Part shown: in pieces, positions 52,288 to 61,319 of the stretch
How the letters are laid out: the number at the start of each line of letters is the position of its first letter
Numbering within the stretch: position 1 is the stretch's first letter
Source: Roseiarcus sp963742305
GTDB lineage: Bacteria > Pseudomonadota > Alphaproteobacteria > Rhizobiales > Beijerinckiaceae
Reading direction: 5' to 3'
Assembly (NCBI GenBank): GCA_963742305.1
Contig: CAVULN010000016.1
Coordinates: 186,001-250,000 of the forward strand
DNA length: 64,000 nucleotides
Notes under the pieces: generated by a model
Databases searched by the model: none
What the model saw: only the letters and a program-made list of their open reading frames with translations
Told to the model about the DNA's origin: nothing
Translations under genes and position numbers: made by a program

Positions 52288-53062
52288 TCACGCCTTGCGG
52301 CGCGCAAAATAGAGGTGGGTTTCGACCGGGGCGTCGAAGCCGCCGCCGTTGGCCTCAATGGCTTCCGCAACAGCGGCAAGGAGATCTTCGCGCCGCTTAT
52401 CGTCCATCAATCGATAACGGGAGACAGTGCGGAGATAGTCGGCATAGCTGCGGGCCGAAAACGAACGCGACCAGGGATAGGATTTGTGACTCGCCTGTTC
52501 GAACAGGCCCGAGCGGTCGAAATCGCCGGAGAAGGGGCCGCTCGGCAGATAGGCGTGCTCCGGCGGCGGTCCTCCGACATCCGGCGCATGAATCGCGTAG
52601 GCCTTCTCCAAAGCTTCCCGAAAGGGCTGCGGAATCGGCCCCGGCGCGGTTCCGAAGACCGCAAGCATTCCGCCGGGCGCAAGGGCCTTGAAGGCCAGTC
52701 CGAACCGGATGTCCGGGGCGACCCAGTGCCACGATTGCGCCGCGGCGACGAGCCTGAAGGCTCCCGTCTCGACGGGCCACGCTTCGAACGTCGTCTCGAC
52801 GAAACGCACCCCGCTCAGGCCAGCGAGGCGCCTCCGCGCCGCCGCGATCATTTCCGGCCCAGGTTCGAGGGCGACGACGTTCAGTCCGCGCCGGGCGAAC
52901 GCCTCCGTCGCCTTGCCGGTGCCGCAGCCGACTTCGAGAAGAGGCGTCGCCGGCCGACAGATTGGCGAGGGCCAGCAGGTCGTCAAACAGCGCCTGCGGA
53001 TAACCGCTGCGGGCCTGATCATAAAGTTCGGCGACCGCGTTGAAGGTGAACCGTTGCTCCAT
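52288..53062 (-). pseudogene. class I SAM-dependent methyltransferase, frameshifted as read
   Basis: The N-terminal frame from 53062 reads MEQRFTFNAVAELYDQARSGYPQALFDDLLALANLSAG, the usual start of this methyltransferase group. Near 52945-52955 it leaves the frame; the other frame continues ATPLLEVGCGTGKATEAFARRGLNVVALEPG (SAM-binding motif I) and DIRFGLAFKALAPGGMLAVFGT to the end at 52288. Total about 257 residues. Both parts are conserved, so the break may be a sequence error. Substrate unknown. Confidence 0.85.
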
Positions 53063-53198
53063 GGGCCTCGCCCGCCAGCCTCGACCCCTGGCTTGCCGCC
53101 GATTCGACTCCCGCGCTCGGCTGTCCCGACAATGCCCGCATCTGCCCCGCGGTCAGAGCGGGCGTCAAGGATCGTGAACCTTAGCGCGGGAGAATTTC

Positions 53199-54224
53199 AT
53201 GAAATCGCTGGTTGTTTTCCTCGCCGCATCGGCCCTCGGCGCCGCGCTCGGCTGCGTCGAGGCGCGTCCCGCCCACGCAGGCACGCTCGACCAGGTCAAG
53301 GCGCGCGGCGAGCTGATCTGCGGCTCCAATACCGGACTGGCGGGATTCGGGCTGCCGGACAGCCAGGGGGTGTGGAAAGGGCTCGACGTCGACGAATGCC
53401 GCGCGATCGCCGCGGCGATCTTCAACGATCCGAACAAGGTCAAGTTCCTGCCGGTCAACGCCAAGGATCGGCCGACCATCTTGGCTTCCGGCGAGATCGA
53501 CGTTTTGATCCGCAACACCACCTGGACGCTGTCGCGCCAGATCGGCGGCATGTTCTTCAGCGGAATCAACTTCTACGACGGCCAGGGATTCATGGTGAAG
53601 AAGAAGCTCGGCGTCGACTCGGCGCTCAAACTCGACGGCGCCTCGGTCTGCGTTCAGCAGGGGACGACGACCGAGCTCAACCTCGCTGATTATTTCCGCA
53701 CCCACAAAATGAAGCTCGAAGCGGTGGTGTTCGCGACCGACGAGGAGGCGACCAGGGCCTATGACAGCGGCCGCTGCGACGCCTACACCACCGACGCCTC
53801 GGGCCTCTATTCCGAGCGGCTCAAGATGTCGAACCCGGATGACAATATCGTGCTGCCGGAGATCATCTCCAAGGAGCCGCTCGGGCCCTCGGTGCGCAAG
53901 GACGACATCCAGTGGTTCCAGATCGTGCAATGGACCCACTTTGCGCTCGTCACCGCGGAAGAACTGGGAGTGACCCAGGCCAATGTCGACGAGAAGCGGA
54001 CATCCGACAATCCGGCGATCCGCCGCCTGCTTGGCGTCGAGGGCAGTTTCGGCGAGGGGCTCGGCCTCACCAATGACTGGGCCTATCGCATCATCAAGGC
54101 GGTCGGCAATTACGGGGAGATCTTCGAGCGCAATGTCGGCATGGGCTCGCCGATCAAGATCCGCCGCGGCCTGAACGCCCTGTGGGACAAGGGCGGTCTG
54201 CAATACGCCCCGCCGATCCGATGA
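53199..54224 (+). CDS. general L-amino acid ABC transporter substrate-binding protein, AapJ-like
   Basis: The 341-residue precursor has a Sec signal (KSLVVFLAASALGAALGCVEA, cleavage near PAHAG) and the solute-binding family 3 fold: VKARGELICGSNTGLAGFGLPDSQGVWKGLDVDECRAIAAAIF (residues 31-72), PTILASGEIDVLIRNTTWTLSR, and a C-terminal ERNVGMGSPIKIRRGLNALWDKGGLQYAPPIR. This closely follows AapJ of rhizobia. The permease and ATPase genes aapQMP are not next to it in the window, so it is separated from its partners. Confidence 0.93.
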   Translation: MKSLVVFLAASALGAALGCVEARPAHAGTLDQVKARGELICGSNTGLAGFGLPDSQGVWKGLDVDECRAIAAAIFNDPNKVKFLPVNAKDRPTILASGEIDVLIRNTTWTLSRQIGGMFFSGINFYDGQGFMVKKKLGVDSALKLDGASVCVQQGTTTELNLADYFRTHKMKLEAVVFATDEEATRAYDSGRCDAYTTDASGLYSERLKMSNPDDNIVLPEIISKEPLGPSVRKDDIQWFQIVQWTHFALVTAEELGVTQANVDEKRTSDNPAIRRLLGVEGSFGEGLGLTNDWAYRIIKAVGNYGEIFERNVGMGSPIKIRRGLNALWDKGGLQYAPPIR

Positions 54225-54614
54225 CGCCCGGGCCGCAGGGCTGAGCGGGCGCGGCCAAATGTGCAATTCTGCCCGCAATTCAACGTTCTCAAGGGATTAG
54301 GCTCATTTTTCTGCAACTCGAATCCGCACGGGCGCGCGTCTAGCTATGACGCTGACGCATTGGTTAATGTGATATCAGTATGTTATATCTGAATGTTATA
54401 GTATGGCATTAAAAAATGCCCTCGCAAACCGCGGTTTGACGGTCCAGAAATCGCTGACAAGGGCCCAGCGGCGGTCGGCGGTTACTATCTTGTTCGCCAC
54501 GCCCACCGGCAGGCCGGCATCCCGCGGCCCCTCGACGATGCGTCGAGGGGAACGGCGGCGCGGCGTTGCGGGCGGCGCTTGAAAACCTCGGCGGCCGATC
54601 CTTAATTCTGGCGC
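54225..54614. other. intergenic region with AT-rich patch and a strong hairpin
   Basis: No recognisable gene lies in these 390 bases. 54340-54415 is unusually AT-rich for this genome, with several TGTTATA-like repeats. At 54528-54550 a perfect 10-bp inverted repeat with a 3-base loop (CCCCTCGACG-ATG-CGTCGAGGGG) could form a stable hairpin, without a following T run. A short minus-strand frame ending near 54403 (tail TADRRWALVSDFW) may be gene debris. Confidence 0.45.
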
Positions 54615-54660
54615 GGGAGGACGGCCTCCCGTTCAACGAAACACGTCCGGGACGGCCCGG
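54615..54660 (+). ncRNA. guanidine-II (mini-ykkC) riboswitch
   Basis: Two hairpins, each with an ACGG tetraloop: GGGAGG-ACGG-CCTCCC at 54615-54630 and CCGGG-ACGG-CCCGG at 54647-54660, separated by 16 bases. Paired hairpins with ACGR loops define the guanidine-II class, in which guanidinium-bound loops kiss. CGAGGAGG follows at 54666-54673, the ribosome site of sugE, so guanidine binding is expected to free translation. The downstream gene is the family's classic target. Confidence 0.9.
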
Positions 54661-54685
54661 CTCCGACGAGGAGGCCGAGCGCTCG

Positions 54686-55006
54686 ATGGCCTGGATCGTT
54701 CTCGTTTGCGCCGGACTGATGGAAATCGTCTGGGCGTTCTTCATGAAGAAGTCGGCCGGGTTCACCCTGGCCGGGCCTGCCGCCGTCACCGTCGTCGCGA
54801 TGCTCGCGAGCGTCGCGCTGCTCACGATCTCGATGAAGACCTTGCCGCTCGGAACCGCCTATGCGGTCTGGACGGGCATCGGCGCGGTCGGCGCCTTCGT
54901 GGCCGGGATCGCGTTTCTGGGCGAGCCGGCGACGCCGCCGCGCGTCCTCGCCGCCGCGCTGATCGTTGCCGGGATCATCCTGATGAAGTTCTCCAGCGCC
55001 GAATAG
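54686..55006 (+). CDS. gdx: guanidinium exporter SugE/Gdx (SMR family)
   Basis: The 106-residue SMR transporter has four membrane helices. It starts MAWIVLVCAGLMEIVWAFFMKKS; the membrane-embedded glutamate in helix 1 (Glu13) and GTAYAVWTGIGAVGAF in helix 3 are typical of SugE. Gdx proteins export guanidinium in exchange for protons as dual-topology dimers. A guanidine-II riboswitch lies directly upstream, which supports the substrate assignment. A GAGGAGG ribosome site precedes the ATG. Confidence 0.95.
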   Translation: MAWIVLVCAGLMEIVWAFFMKKSAGFTLAGPAAVTVVAMLASVALLTISMKTLPLGTAYAVWTGIGAVGAFVAGIAFLGEPATPPRVLAAALIVAGIILMKFSSAE

Positions 55007-55135
55007 GCGAGCGGGCCGCCCGGCCGGTGGCGGCAATCGCTTGCGGCCGCGCCCATCGGCCGGTCAGACAGCAGGAATCGACAGAGGGCCGCTCCTGCGC
55101 GACCCTCCATAACCGTCCGCCTCTTTAAGATCGAT

Positions 55136-55870
55136 TCAGGCCGCGAGCCTCGCCCTGAACGCCTTGCGGTACCCAAGGAAACCCAGCCCGGCGAAGCCGA
55201 GCAGCATCATTCCCCAGGTCGAAGATTCGGGAGCTCCGACGAGACCGGTGCAGGCGGTGTCTTCGGGGCAAAGGGTCGTGCCCGGCGCAATCGATATGTT
55301 CGCCACGAAGGGGACTGGGATATTGAGGAAATTCTCCGCGCCGAGCGGCCCGCCAATCACGAATGCATGGGTTGCGTCCGCTCCGCTTGCGGTGAAATTC
55401 AGTTCCGTGCCGCAGAGAATCCCAGCCGCCGTACATTGAACCAGGTCACCATACGGCCCAGGGAAGTCGGCTCCTGGAGCCGGAGTAAAACTTCCAGTCG
55501 AGAACGGCGTAACCCAATTCCAGGCGTCCGGACCGACGGTTCCGGAGCTCGGCGGCTCCAGGGCAAACGTTATCGGGTTCCCCGCCGCCGACAGATCGAA
55601 CCAGAACGAATCGCCCGCGGAAAAATTCTCGTCCCCCGCCAGAGCGACCGAGAAATTGAGCACGCTTGTCGTGTCGCCGGTTACGGTCACGCTCCCGAAC
55701 GAGATCGGGCAAATCATTCCGGCGCAGATCCCTGTGCTCATTCCGTCCAAAATCAGGCTGAACACGTGGTCTATGGCTGTCGCCTGGCTGGGGCCTGCTA
55801 GCGCCATTGAGCCCGCGATCACGCCTGCGGCGGTCAACCTGGATAAGCTCGATCGTGAAAAGGCATTCAT
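55136..55870 (-). CDS. exported protein with PEP-CTERM-like sorting signal
   Basis: The 244-residue protein has an N-terminal signal peptide (residues 1-31, cleavage near SQATA) and a low-complexity beta-rich middle with SGDTTSVLNFSVALAG and six cysteines. The C-terminus has APESSTWGMMLLGFAGLGFLGYRKAFRARL: a PEP-like motif, one hydrophobic helix and a basic end, as in the proteobacterial MM-GFAG variant. Such proteins are thought to be sorted by an exosortase to the outer surface or exopolymer; no exosortase gene is in the window. Function of this protein unknown. AT-rich DNA (55871-56125) precedes it. Confidence 0.8.
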   Translation of the reverse strand: MNAFSRSSLSRLTAAGVIAGSMALAGPSQATAIDHVFSLILDGMSTGICAGMICPISFGSVTVTGDTTSVLNFSVALAGDENFSAGDSFWFDLSAAGNPITFALEPPSSGTVGPDAWNWVTPFSTGSFTPAPGADFPGPYGDLVQCTAAGILCGTELNFTASGADATHAFVIGGPLGAENFLNIPVPFVANISIAPGTTLCPEDTACTGLVGAPESSTWGMMLLGFAGLGFLGYRKAFRARLAA

Positions 55871-56125
55871 AAAATTCCCCCTTTTGAACGCCGCCCAACT
55901 TCCTCAAACAGCTCCGCCTGTGTATGTCACGTCATTGCCCGGATTTTGTAACGTGGGCAAAATATAGTGTCAAGAATTGTTAGTATACAACCTTGCGGTT
56001 GTTTTTATACACGAGTTGTTTTTGTCGCTTAGTTCCGATCAAATCTCCACGAGCGCTTCGTCATCGCTCCGCGGGGGGATCAAGTTGCCCCGGCTGGGCG
56101 AGCCGCGCGCCCGCCGTCCCTGGCG

Positions 56126-56971
56126 TCATTTGGCCGCCCGCGCCTGGCGCGCCCGGATGATCGCCGCGTTCAGTTCGCCGCCGAACACGAACAGAAGCGC
56201 AACCCAGTAGAGATAGACGAGCGCGATCATGACCGAGGCCAGACCGGCATAGGTCGAGATGTAATTGCGCAGATACTCGGTCAGATAGGCGCCGAACGCC
56301 TCGCCGAACGCGATGCTGGCGATGAAGGTCAGCGCCACCCCCGGAAGGATGTCGAGAAACCCGACCCGGTGGGCCGGCAGGATGAGATGGGCGAGAATGA
56401 GGGAGCTCGCCACCATCGTGCCCGCAACCGCGAGGCGCAGCAGGGTCAGGAGCTCGTGCGCCTTGGCGACGAAGGGAAAGAAGGTCGCGAGCACATCCAG
56501 AATCAACGGCCCGAGCACGACCAGAAAGGCGAGCGCGAGCAGCGCGAGCGAGCCGCTCAGCACCAGCCCCAGCGACTGGAGCCTCAACAGCCACCACGAC
56601 CGCTGCTCGACGAGGCCATAGGCGCGATTGAGCCCGACCCGAAGCGCCTCGATGGCGCTCGAGGCGAAATAGAACGAGAAGACCGCGCCGAAGGTCAGCA
56701 ATCCGCCGCTGCGGGGGGTGGTCAGAACCCGCTCGACTTCGTCGGCGATCGGACGGGCCACGACATCCGGCCATTCGGCGAATACCAGCTTCGCGGCCTC
56801 GTGGGCGAGATCCTCCGAGCCGAAGAAGAACCCCGCGAGCGCCCCGACAAAGATGAGGAACGGGAACAGCGAGGTCAAAAGGGTGAGGCCGATATAGCTG
56901 GCGATCGCCCAGCCGTCGTCGGTGGCGAATTTCTCCGCCGCGTTCCAGACGATTCTCACGGGTCCGCGCAC
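56126..56971 (-). CDS. YihY/UPF0761-family membrane protein
   Basis: The 281-residue inner-membrane protein has six hydrophobic segments. It has the family start DDGWAIASYIGLTLLTSLFPFLIF, ASSAIEALRVGLNRAYG, and AYLTEYLRNYISTYAGLASVMIALVYLYWVALLFVFGGELNA (spanning residues 225-265). The family (formerly RNase BN-like or BrkB) has no settled function. I chose the GTG at 56971; a GTG at 56959 has a better-spaced GAGG. A much longer open frame upstream is only the antisense of the acyl-CoA dehydrogenase gene. Confidence 0.88.
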   Translation of the reverse strand: MRGPVRIVWNAAEKFATDDGWAIASYIGLTLLTSLFPFLIFVGALAGFFFGSEDLAHEAAKLVFAEWPDVVARPIADEVERVLTTPRSGGLLTFGAVFSFYFASSAIEALRVGLNRAYGLVEQRSWWLLRLQSLGLVLSGSLALLALAFLVVLGPLILDVLATFFPFVAKAHELLTLLRLAVAGTMVASSLILAHLILPAHRVGFLDILPGVALTFIASIAFGEAFGAYLTEYLRNYISTYAGLASVMIALVYLYWVALLFVFGGELNAAIIRARQARAAK

Positions 56972-57148
56972 CCTCGCTCGAGCCTCCGCGCAACGGATAG
57001 GCTCATTTTGGCTCCGTGCGGCGGCGAGCGCTACCGCGCGGCGCCGAAATTCCGACCTGTCCCCCGTCAAAAGATGCATTGCAACGTAGCCTGCCCCGAC
57101 GCATGCTGCGGCGCAGCAAAAGGCGCCAGCCGTAGGAGACCGGCCCCT

Positions 57149-58789
57149 GTGACGCTCGACCATCTTGCCCGTGAGGCTCACTTCGCCGCCAAGGGCCTTC
57201 TGGACTGCGCGCTCGACGCCGTGCGCGACCGGGTGAGCGAAAGCGGCAGGCTCGGCGCGGACAAGCTCGAAGCCGAGCAGCGCGCAGCCCACGGCCTCGC
57301 GTGGCTTGCGACCTACGTCGAAGCGATCAGGGAAATGGCCGCCTACGCCCAGCGCATCGGGGAGGAAGGCCGCTTCGGCGAGACCGAGCGGCTCCTGACC
57401 CGGATCGGGCTCGGCGAATATCTTGCTCAGATGTTCGGCGGCATCCCCATGAACCAGGGCGAAATCGCCCGCCTTTCCGACTTCGGACTCGCGGCCGGGG
57501 ATATCGCCCGCTTTCGCACCGAAACCGTCGACGCTTTGATCGCCGGTGGCGCCACCCGCGAGAACCGGGCCGCCCTCGCCGCCCTCATCGCCAATGGCGA
57601 GGAAGGCGCGGTCGGCGACGCGGGCCTCGACGACACTTTCGAGGCGATCCGCGGCGAGATGCGCCGCTTCGCCGACGCCGAGGTGGTCCCGCACGCGCAA
57701 GGGTGGCATCGCGCCAACGCCTATATCCCGCTCGAGGTCATCGCCGGGCTCTCGGGCATGGGGGTGTTCGGCCTCACCATCCCCGAATCCTACGGGGGCA
57801 TGGGGCTCGGCAAGGTCGCGATGTGCGTCGTCTCGGAGGAGCTGTCGCGCGGCTATATCGGCGTCGGCTCGCTCGGCACCCGCTCGGAGATCGCCGCCGA
57901 GCTCATTCTCGCCGGCGGCACGAAGGCGCAGAAGCGGAAATACCTGCCGGGACTTGCGAGCGGAGAAATTCTGCCGACGGCCGTGTTCACCGAGCCCAAC
58001 ACCGGCTCGGACCTCGCAAGCCTTCGCACCCGCGCCACGCGCGACGGCGACGGGTACATGGTCAGCGGGGCCAAGACCTGGATCACCCATCCGGTTCGCG
58101 CCGATCTCATGACCCTGCTCGTTCGCACCGATCCCGGGGAGCGGGGCTATAGGGGCCTGTCGATGTTCCTGGCCGAGAAGCCGCGCGGGACGGACGCCGA
58201 CCCTTTCCCGGCACTGGGCATGTCGGGGAGCGAAATCGAAGTGCTCGGCTATCGCGGCATGAAGGAATACGAGATCGCCTTCGACGGCTTTCGCCTGCCC
58301 GCCGAGGCGCTGCTCGGCGGGGCGGAGGGTCAGGGCTTCAAGCAATTGATGGCGACCTTCGAATCGGCGCGCATCCAGACCGCGGCTCGCGCCGTGGGGG
58401 TGGCGCAATGCGCTTTCGAGCTGGGTTTGCGCTACGCCCGCGAGCGGGTGCAGTTCGGCAAGACGCTCATCCATTTTCCCCGCGTCGCCGACAAGCTCGT
58501 GATGATGGCGGTCGAGATCCACATCGCCCGCCAATTGACCTATTTCGCCGCCCGCGCCAAGGACGACGGGCGCCGCTGCGATCTGGAGGCGGGGATGGCG
58601 AAGCTGCTCGCGGCTCGTGTCGCGTGGGCCGCGGCGGACAATGCGCTGCAGATCCATGGGGGCAACGGTTTCGCGCTCGAATATCCGATCTCGCGGGTCC
58701 TCTGCGATGCGCGCATTCTCAACATTTTCGAGGGCGCGGCGGAGATCCAGGCGCAGGTGATCGCGCGACGGCTGCTCGAGGGCGTGTAG
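57149..58789 (+). CDS. acyl-CoA dehydrogenase with long N-terminal extension
   Basis: The 546-residue protein has an extra helical domain of about 155 residues before the usual dehydrogenase core. The core has GLTIPESYGGMGLGKVA, AVFTEPNTGSDLASLRTRA (signature 1), YMVSGAKTWITHP, and the C-terminal QIHGGNGFALEYPISRVLCDARILNIFEGAAEIQ with the family's QxxGGxG...YEGA-like ending (residues 500-540). FAD-dependent alpha,beta-oxidation of an acyl-CoA is expected; chain length unknown. The GTG at 57149 follows AGGAG by about 10 bases. It is divergent from yihY. Confidence 0.9.
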   Translation: MTLDHLAREAHFAAKGLLDCALDAVRDRVSESGRLGADKLEAEQRAAHGLAWLATYVEAIREMAAYAQRIGEEGRFGETERLLTRIGLGEYLAQMFGGIPMNQGEIARLSDFGLAAGDIARFRTETVDALIAGGATRENRAALAALIANGEEGAVGDAGLDDTFEAIRGEMRRFADAEVVPHAQGWHRANAYIPLEVIAGLSGMGVFGLTIPESYGGMGLGKVAMCVVSEELSRGYIGVGSLGTRSEIAAELILAGGTKAQKRKYLPGLASGEILPTAVFTEPNTGSDLASLRTRATRDGDGYMVSGAKTWITHPVRADLMTLLVRTDPGERGYRGLSMFLAEKPRGTDADPFPALGMSGSEIEVLGYRGMKEYEIAFDGFRLPAEALLGGAEGQGFKQLMATFESARIQTAARAVGVAQCAFELGLRYARERVQFGKTLIHFPRVADKLVMMAVEIHIARQLTYFAARAKDDGRRCDLEAGMAKLLAARVAWAAADNALQIHGGNGFALEYPISRVLCDARILNIFEGAAEIQAQVIARRLLEGV

Positions 58790-58845
58790 GGCGGATTGGC
58801 GGACGCGGTCGCTGACCGGGTCCGGCGCGCTTGAGCCGGGCGCGC

Positions 58846-59547
58846 CTACAGTCCCCTTGCCTTGAAATATTTCAGCAGAGTCCAGACCGCGGCCTGCTGT
58901 TCGTCGTCCATCGCTTTCGGGTCAAGGCTGAGGAAGAGGACCTCCGACGGTTTTTTGCTCTCGACGGGAGCCGCGGGGGCCCGGGGCGGCGAGGGCGCCG
59001 CCTCGATGTCCCTTGCCGGGGGATGGGCGAAGGCGGGCTTCGCGGCCTTTCTGCGCGGCGGCGTCAGGGACCGCGGCTTCCGGCCCTTGAGGATGCGGGC
59101 GCTGATTTTCACTCCCGCGTCGTTCGCGGCGTAAAGAAAGAATGTCACGCACTTCTGGACGACCGCGTCCGCGGCCGGGAAGGCCTTCCTGAACGCGCCA
59201 TTGAAATGGGAAGGCGTCGCGCTCTCGAGGTCGATCGCGAATATCGGGGCGTATTCATCCCTCAGCAGCGCAAGCAGCGTCTCGGGCCAATGCGCGGCCC
59301 CATGCGCGTCGACGAGCTCCCTGAGGCGCGGCGTCGGGCGCCCGTCATCCTCGATCAGGCCGAGGAACCGGAGCGCATGCATGAGCTGAGACCCGACCAC
59401 GCCGGAAAAGCGGGTCAGCACGCTGCGGTCGATGCGAGAGGGAACGCCGTGCTCACGAAGATCGTCGATGAACGTCCTGAAGGTCCGATAGGACGTGTAT
59501 GGCGGCGTTCCCGCAGACCTCGCGCGTTCCGCACCACCGCTGGACAT
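58846..59547 (-). CDS. DUF5343-family protein
   Basis: The 233-residue protein starts MSSGGAERARSAG and has PYTSYRTFRTFIDDLREHGVPSRIDRSVLTRFSGVVGSQLMHALRFLGLIEDDGRPTP (residues 15-72), the DUF5343 pattern. A proline-rich linker (about 160-200) leads to a C-terminal segment ending LLKYFKARGL. Function unknown; the family is often near phage-defence or regulatory genes in other genomes. An AT-rich region (59600-59760) separates it from gcrA, and it is divergent from that gene. Confidence 0.72.
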   Translation of the reverse strand: MSSGGAERARSAGTPPYTSYRTFRTFIDDLREHGVPSRIDRSVLTRFSGVVGSQLMHALRFLGLIEDDGRPTPRLRELVDAHGAAHWPETLLALLRDEYAPIFAIDLESATPSHFNGAFRKAFPAADAVVQKCVTFFLYAANDAGVKISARILKGRKPRSLTPPRRKAAKPAFAHPPARDIEAAPSPPRAPAAPVESKKPSEVLFLSLDPKAMDDEQQAAVWTLLKYFKARGL

Positions 59548-59816
59548 CGCTCGTTCCCATCGGTTCGGAACGCCGCCGCTCGTATTCCGCACCGCGCCGC
59601 CATTATACCGTATTTTTGACTCGTGTTGGACAATTCCTAATATACGGTTGCCGCGCCGGCTGTTTTGCATAACATGCTGAAAGAATAGGAAATTCGTCCT
59701 GACCTGGCAGGTCGAGCCGCCAGAATCGTCCCTTGGGGCGCTCAGGAAAAGAATAGTTCATTGAAACCCATGCCGTGCGGCTCGAGCGCCGCCGGGCAGC
59801 CGTTGGAGGATTGCGA

Positions 59817-60386
59817 ATGCGGTGGACAGCCGAGGCGGTCGAGGACCTCAAGAGGCTCGCTCTCGAAGGGAGGAGCGCAAGCGTCATCGCCGCGGCGCTC
59901 GGGGCGGCGTCCCGCAACGCGGTCATCGGCAAGGCGAGCCGGATCGGGATCAAGCTCAATGGCGGCGGGCCCGGCTCGGGGCTCCGCAAGACGCAGGCTC
60001 GCGCCGGTCGGGCGCAATGGGCCGCCGCCAATCCCCGCCATGAGCCCCAAGCCGGCAAGCCGCGCCCGGCGCTGGCGCTTCGGGTCCTCCCCGGTTCACG
60101 GTCTGACGGCGAGGCGAGCGAGGCGGCATGGCCTTTCGGCGAGGCCGAGATTGGCGAGATGCGACGGGTGCGATTCGAGGAGATGCGCGAATTCGCCTGC
60201 CGGTGGCCGCTCGGCGACCCGAAGGCCGGAGAGTTCGCCTATTGCGGGCTTACGCCGCTGAGGGGTCATTCCTATTGCGCCGGCCATTGCCGGATGGCCT
60301 ACCGGGCGCCCGAGGCGCGGACGAGGCGGAGCCTCATTGCCGAGCCGGGGACGCGCGCGCTGGCCGGTTCGTGGCGGCTCGCCTGA
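59817..60386 (+). CDS. gcrA: GcrA-type cell cycle regulator
   Basis: The 189-residue protein has the GcrA start MRWTAEAVEDLKRLALEGRSASVIAAALG followed by SRNAVIGKASRIGI (residues 1-48), a helix-turn-helix that in GcrA recognises methylated promoters and binds sigma-70 region 2. The C-terminus has CRWPLGDPKAGEFAYCG and GHSYCAGHCRMAYR, the cysteine/histidine set of the family. GGAGGA lies six bases before the ATG. Because some alphaproteobacteria have several GcrA paralogues, this could be the main copy or a divergent one. Confidence 0.9.
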   Translation: MRWTAEAVEDLKRLALEGRSASVIAAALGAASRNAVIGKASRIGIKLNGGGPGSGLRKTQARAGRAQWAAANPRHEPQAGKPRPALALRVLPGSRSDGEASEAAWPFGEAEIGEMRRVRFEEMREFACRWPLGDPKAGEFAYCGLTPLRGHSYCAGHCRMAYRAPEARTRRSLIAEPGTRALAGSWRLA

Positions 60387-60391
60387 GGCGC

Positions 60392-61318
60392 TTACGCGCG
60401 ACCCTCGCTCCGCCCGAAGACGCAGACGAGACCTCGCGCGTCCCGGCCCGCTTCGCGCCGCGTCGAGGCCTCCTGCACGACGACCGGGTCGAGGCCGGCG
60501 CCGGCCGCGGTCGCCTCGACATAGGCCCGGCTGTGGGCGAAGCGCATCGTCGGCTGGAGCCGGAAGCCGTCCCCTTCGCCGAGTTCGACGGTGAAGGCGA
60601 AGAGGCCGTCCTCGGCGAGCGCGGTCGCGGCGACAGCGAATAGGGCCTCGAGGTCGCCGATATAGGGACAGGCGTCAGCCGCGACGATGAGGTCGAGCGC
60701 GCCCGGCGGCTCGCAGGCGAGCAGCGCGGCCGCGTCGCCCACGATGAGCTTGTCGTAGATCCCCCGTTCACCCGCTTTCGCGATCATCGCTGGCGAAAGG
60801 TCGGCGCCCGTCAGGCAATCGACTTGGCCGCGCAGAGCCTCGCCCATGAGGCCCGGACCGCAGCCAAGGTCGATCGCGTTGGCGAATCTGCGGCCCGGCG
60901 CCGCCACGCTGAGCGCCGCGGCGATCAGCGCGGGGCCGCGATAGCCCAGATTGTCGACGAGATGCCGCTCGAAGCGCGGCGCATAATCGTCGAACAGCCG
61001 CGCGACATAGGCTTGCGGCAGGGCAGGGGGCGCCTTCCCCCGGCCGATCAGCGCGAGCCGCGCCTCCGCGCCTTGCGCGTCGGCGGGATCGGCCGCGAGG
61101 CTCTGGCGAAACGCTCGCGCCGCGGCGTCCAGATCGCCGAGCTTCTCGCGCGTCTCGCCCAGCGCAAACGCCGCCGCCGCCCAATGGGGCGCGCGCTCGA
61201 CCGCCTGCTCGAACAGCTCCGCCGCCGCGCCGAGGTCGCCCTCTTCCGCCGCCGCTTTGGCGTAGGCGAACCGCCGCTCGGCGATCAGGTCCCCCGCGGC
61301 GAGGGGATCGCGGGTCAT
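60392..61318 (-). CDS. TPR-containing SAM-dependent methyltransferase
   Basis: The 308-residue protein has an N-terminal TPR pair (residues 10-90: AAELFEQAVERAPHWAAAAFALGETREKLGDLDAAARAFRQSL region) and a methyltransferase domain with ANAIDLGCGPGLMGEAL (motif I) and AADACPYIGDLEALF. The layout matches predicted methyltransferases with tetratricopeptide repeats in alphaproteobacteria. Target unknown. It is convergent with gcrA and followed directly, two bases on, by the next gene on the same strand. Confidence 0.85.
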   Translation of the reverse strand: MTRDPLAAGDLIAERRFAYAKAAAEEGDLGAAAELFEQAVERAPHWAAAAFALGETREKLGDLDAAARAFRQSLAADPADAQGAEARLALIGRGKAPPALPQAYVARLFDDYAPRFERHLVDNLGYRGPALIAAALSVAAPGRRFANAIDLGCGPGLMGEALRGQVDCLTGADLSPAMIAKAGERGIYDKLIVGDAAALLACEPPGALDLIVAADACPYIGDLEALFAVAATALAEDGLFAFTVELGEGDGFRLQPTMRFAHSRAYVEATAAGAGLDPVVVQEASTRREAGRDARGLVCVFGRSEGRA

Positions 61319-61319
61319 G

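Noticed and set aside
56126..58657. 843-residue minus-strand frame upstream of yihY
   Set aside because: Residues before the YihY start are antisense to the acyl-CoA dehydrogenase gene and show no family motifs.
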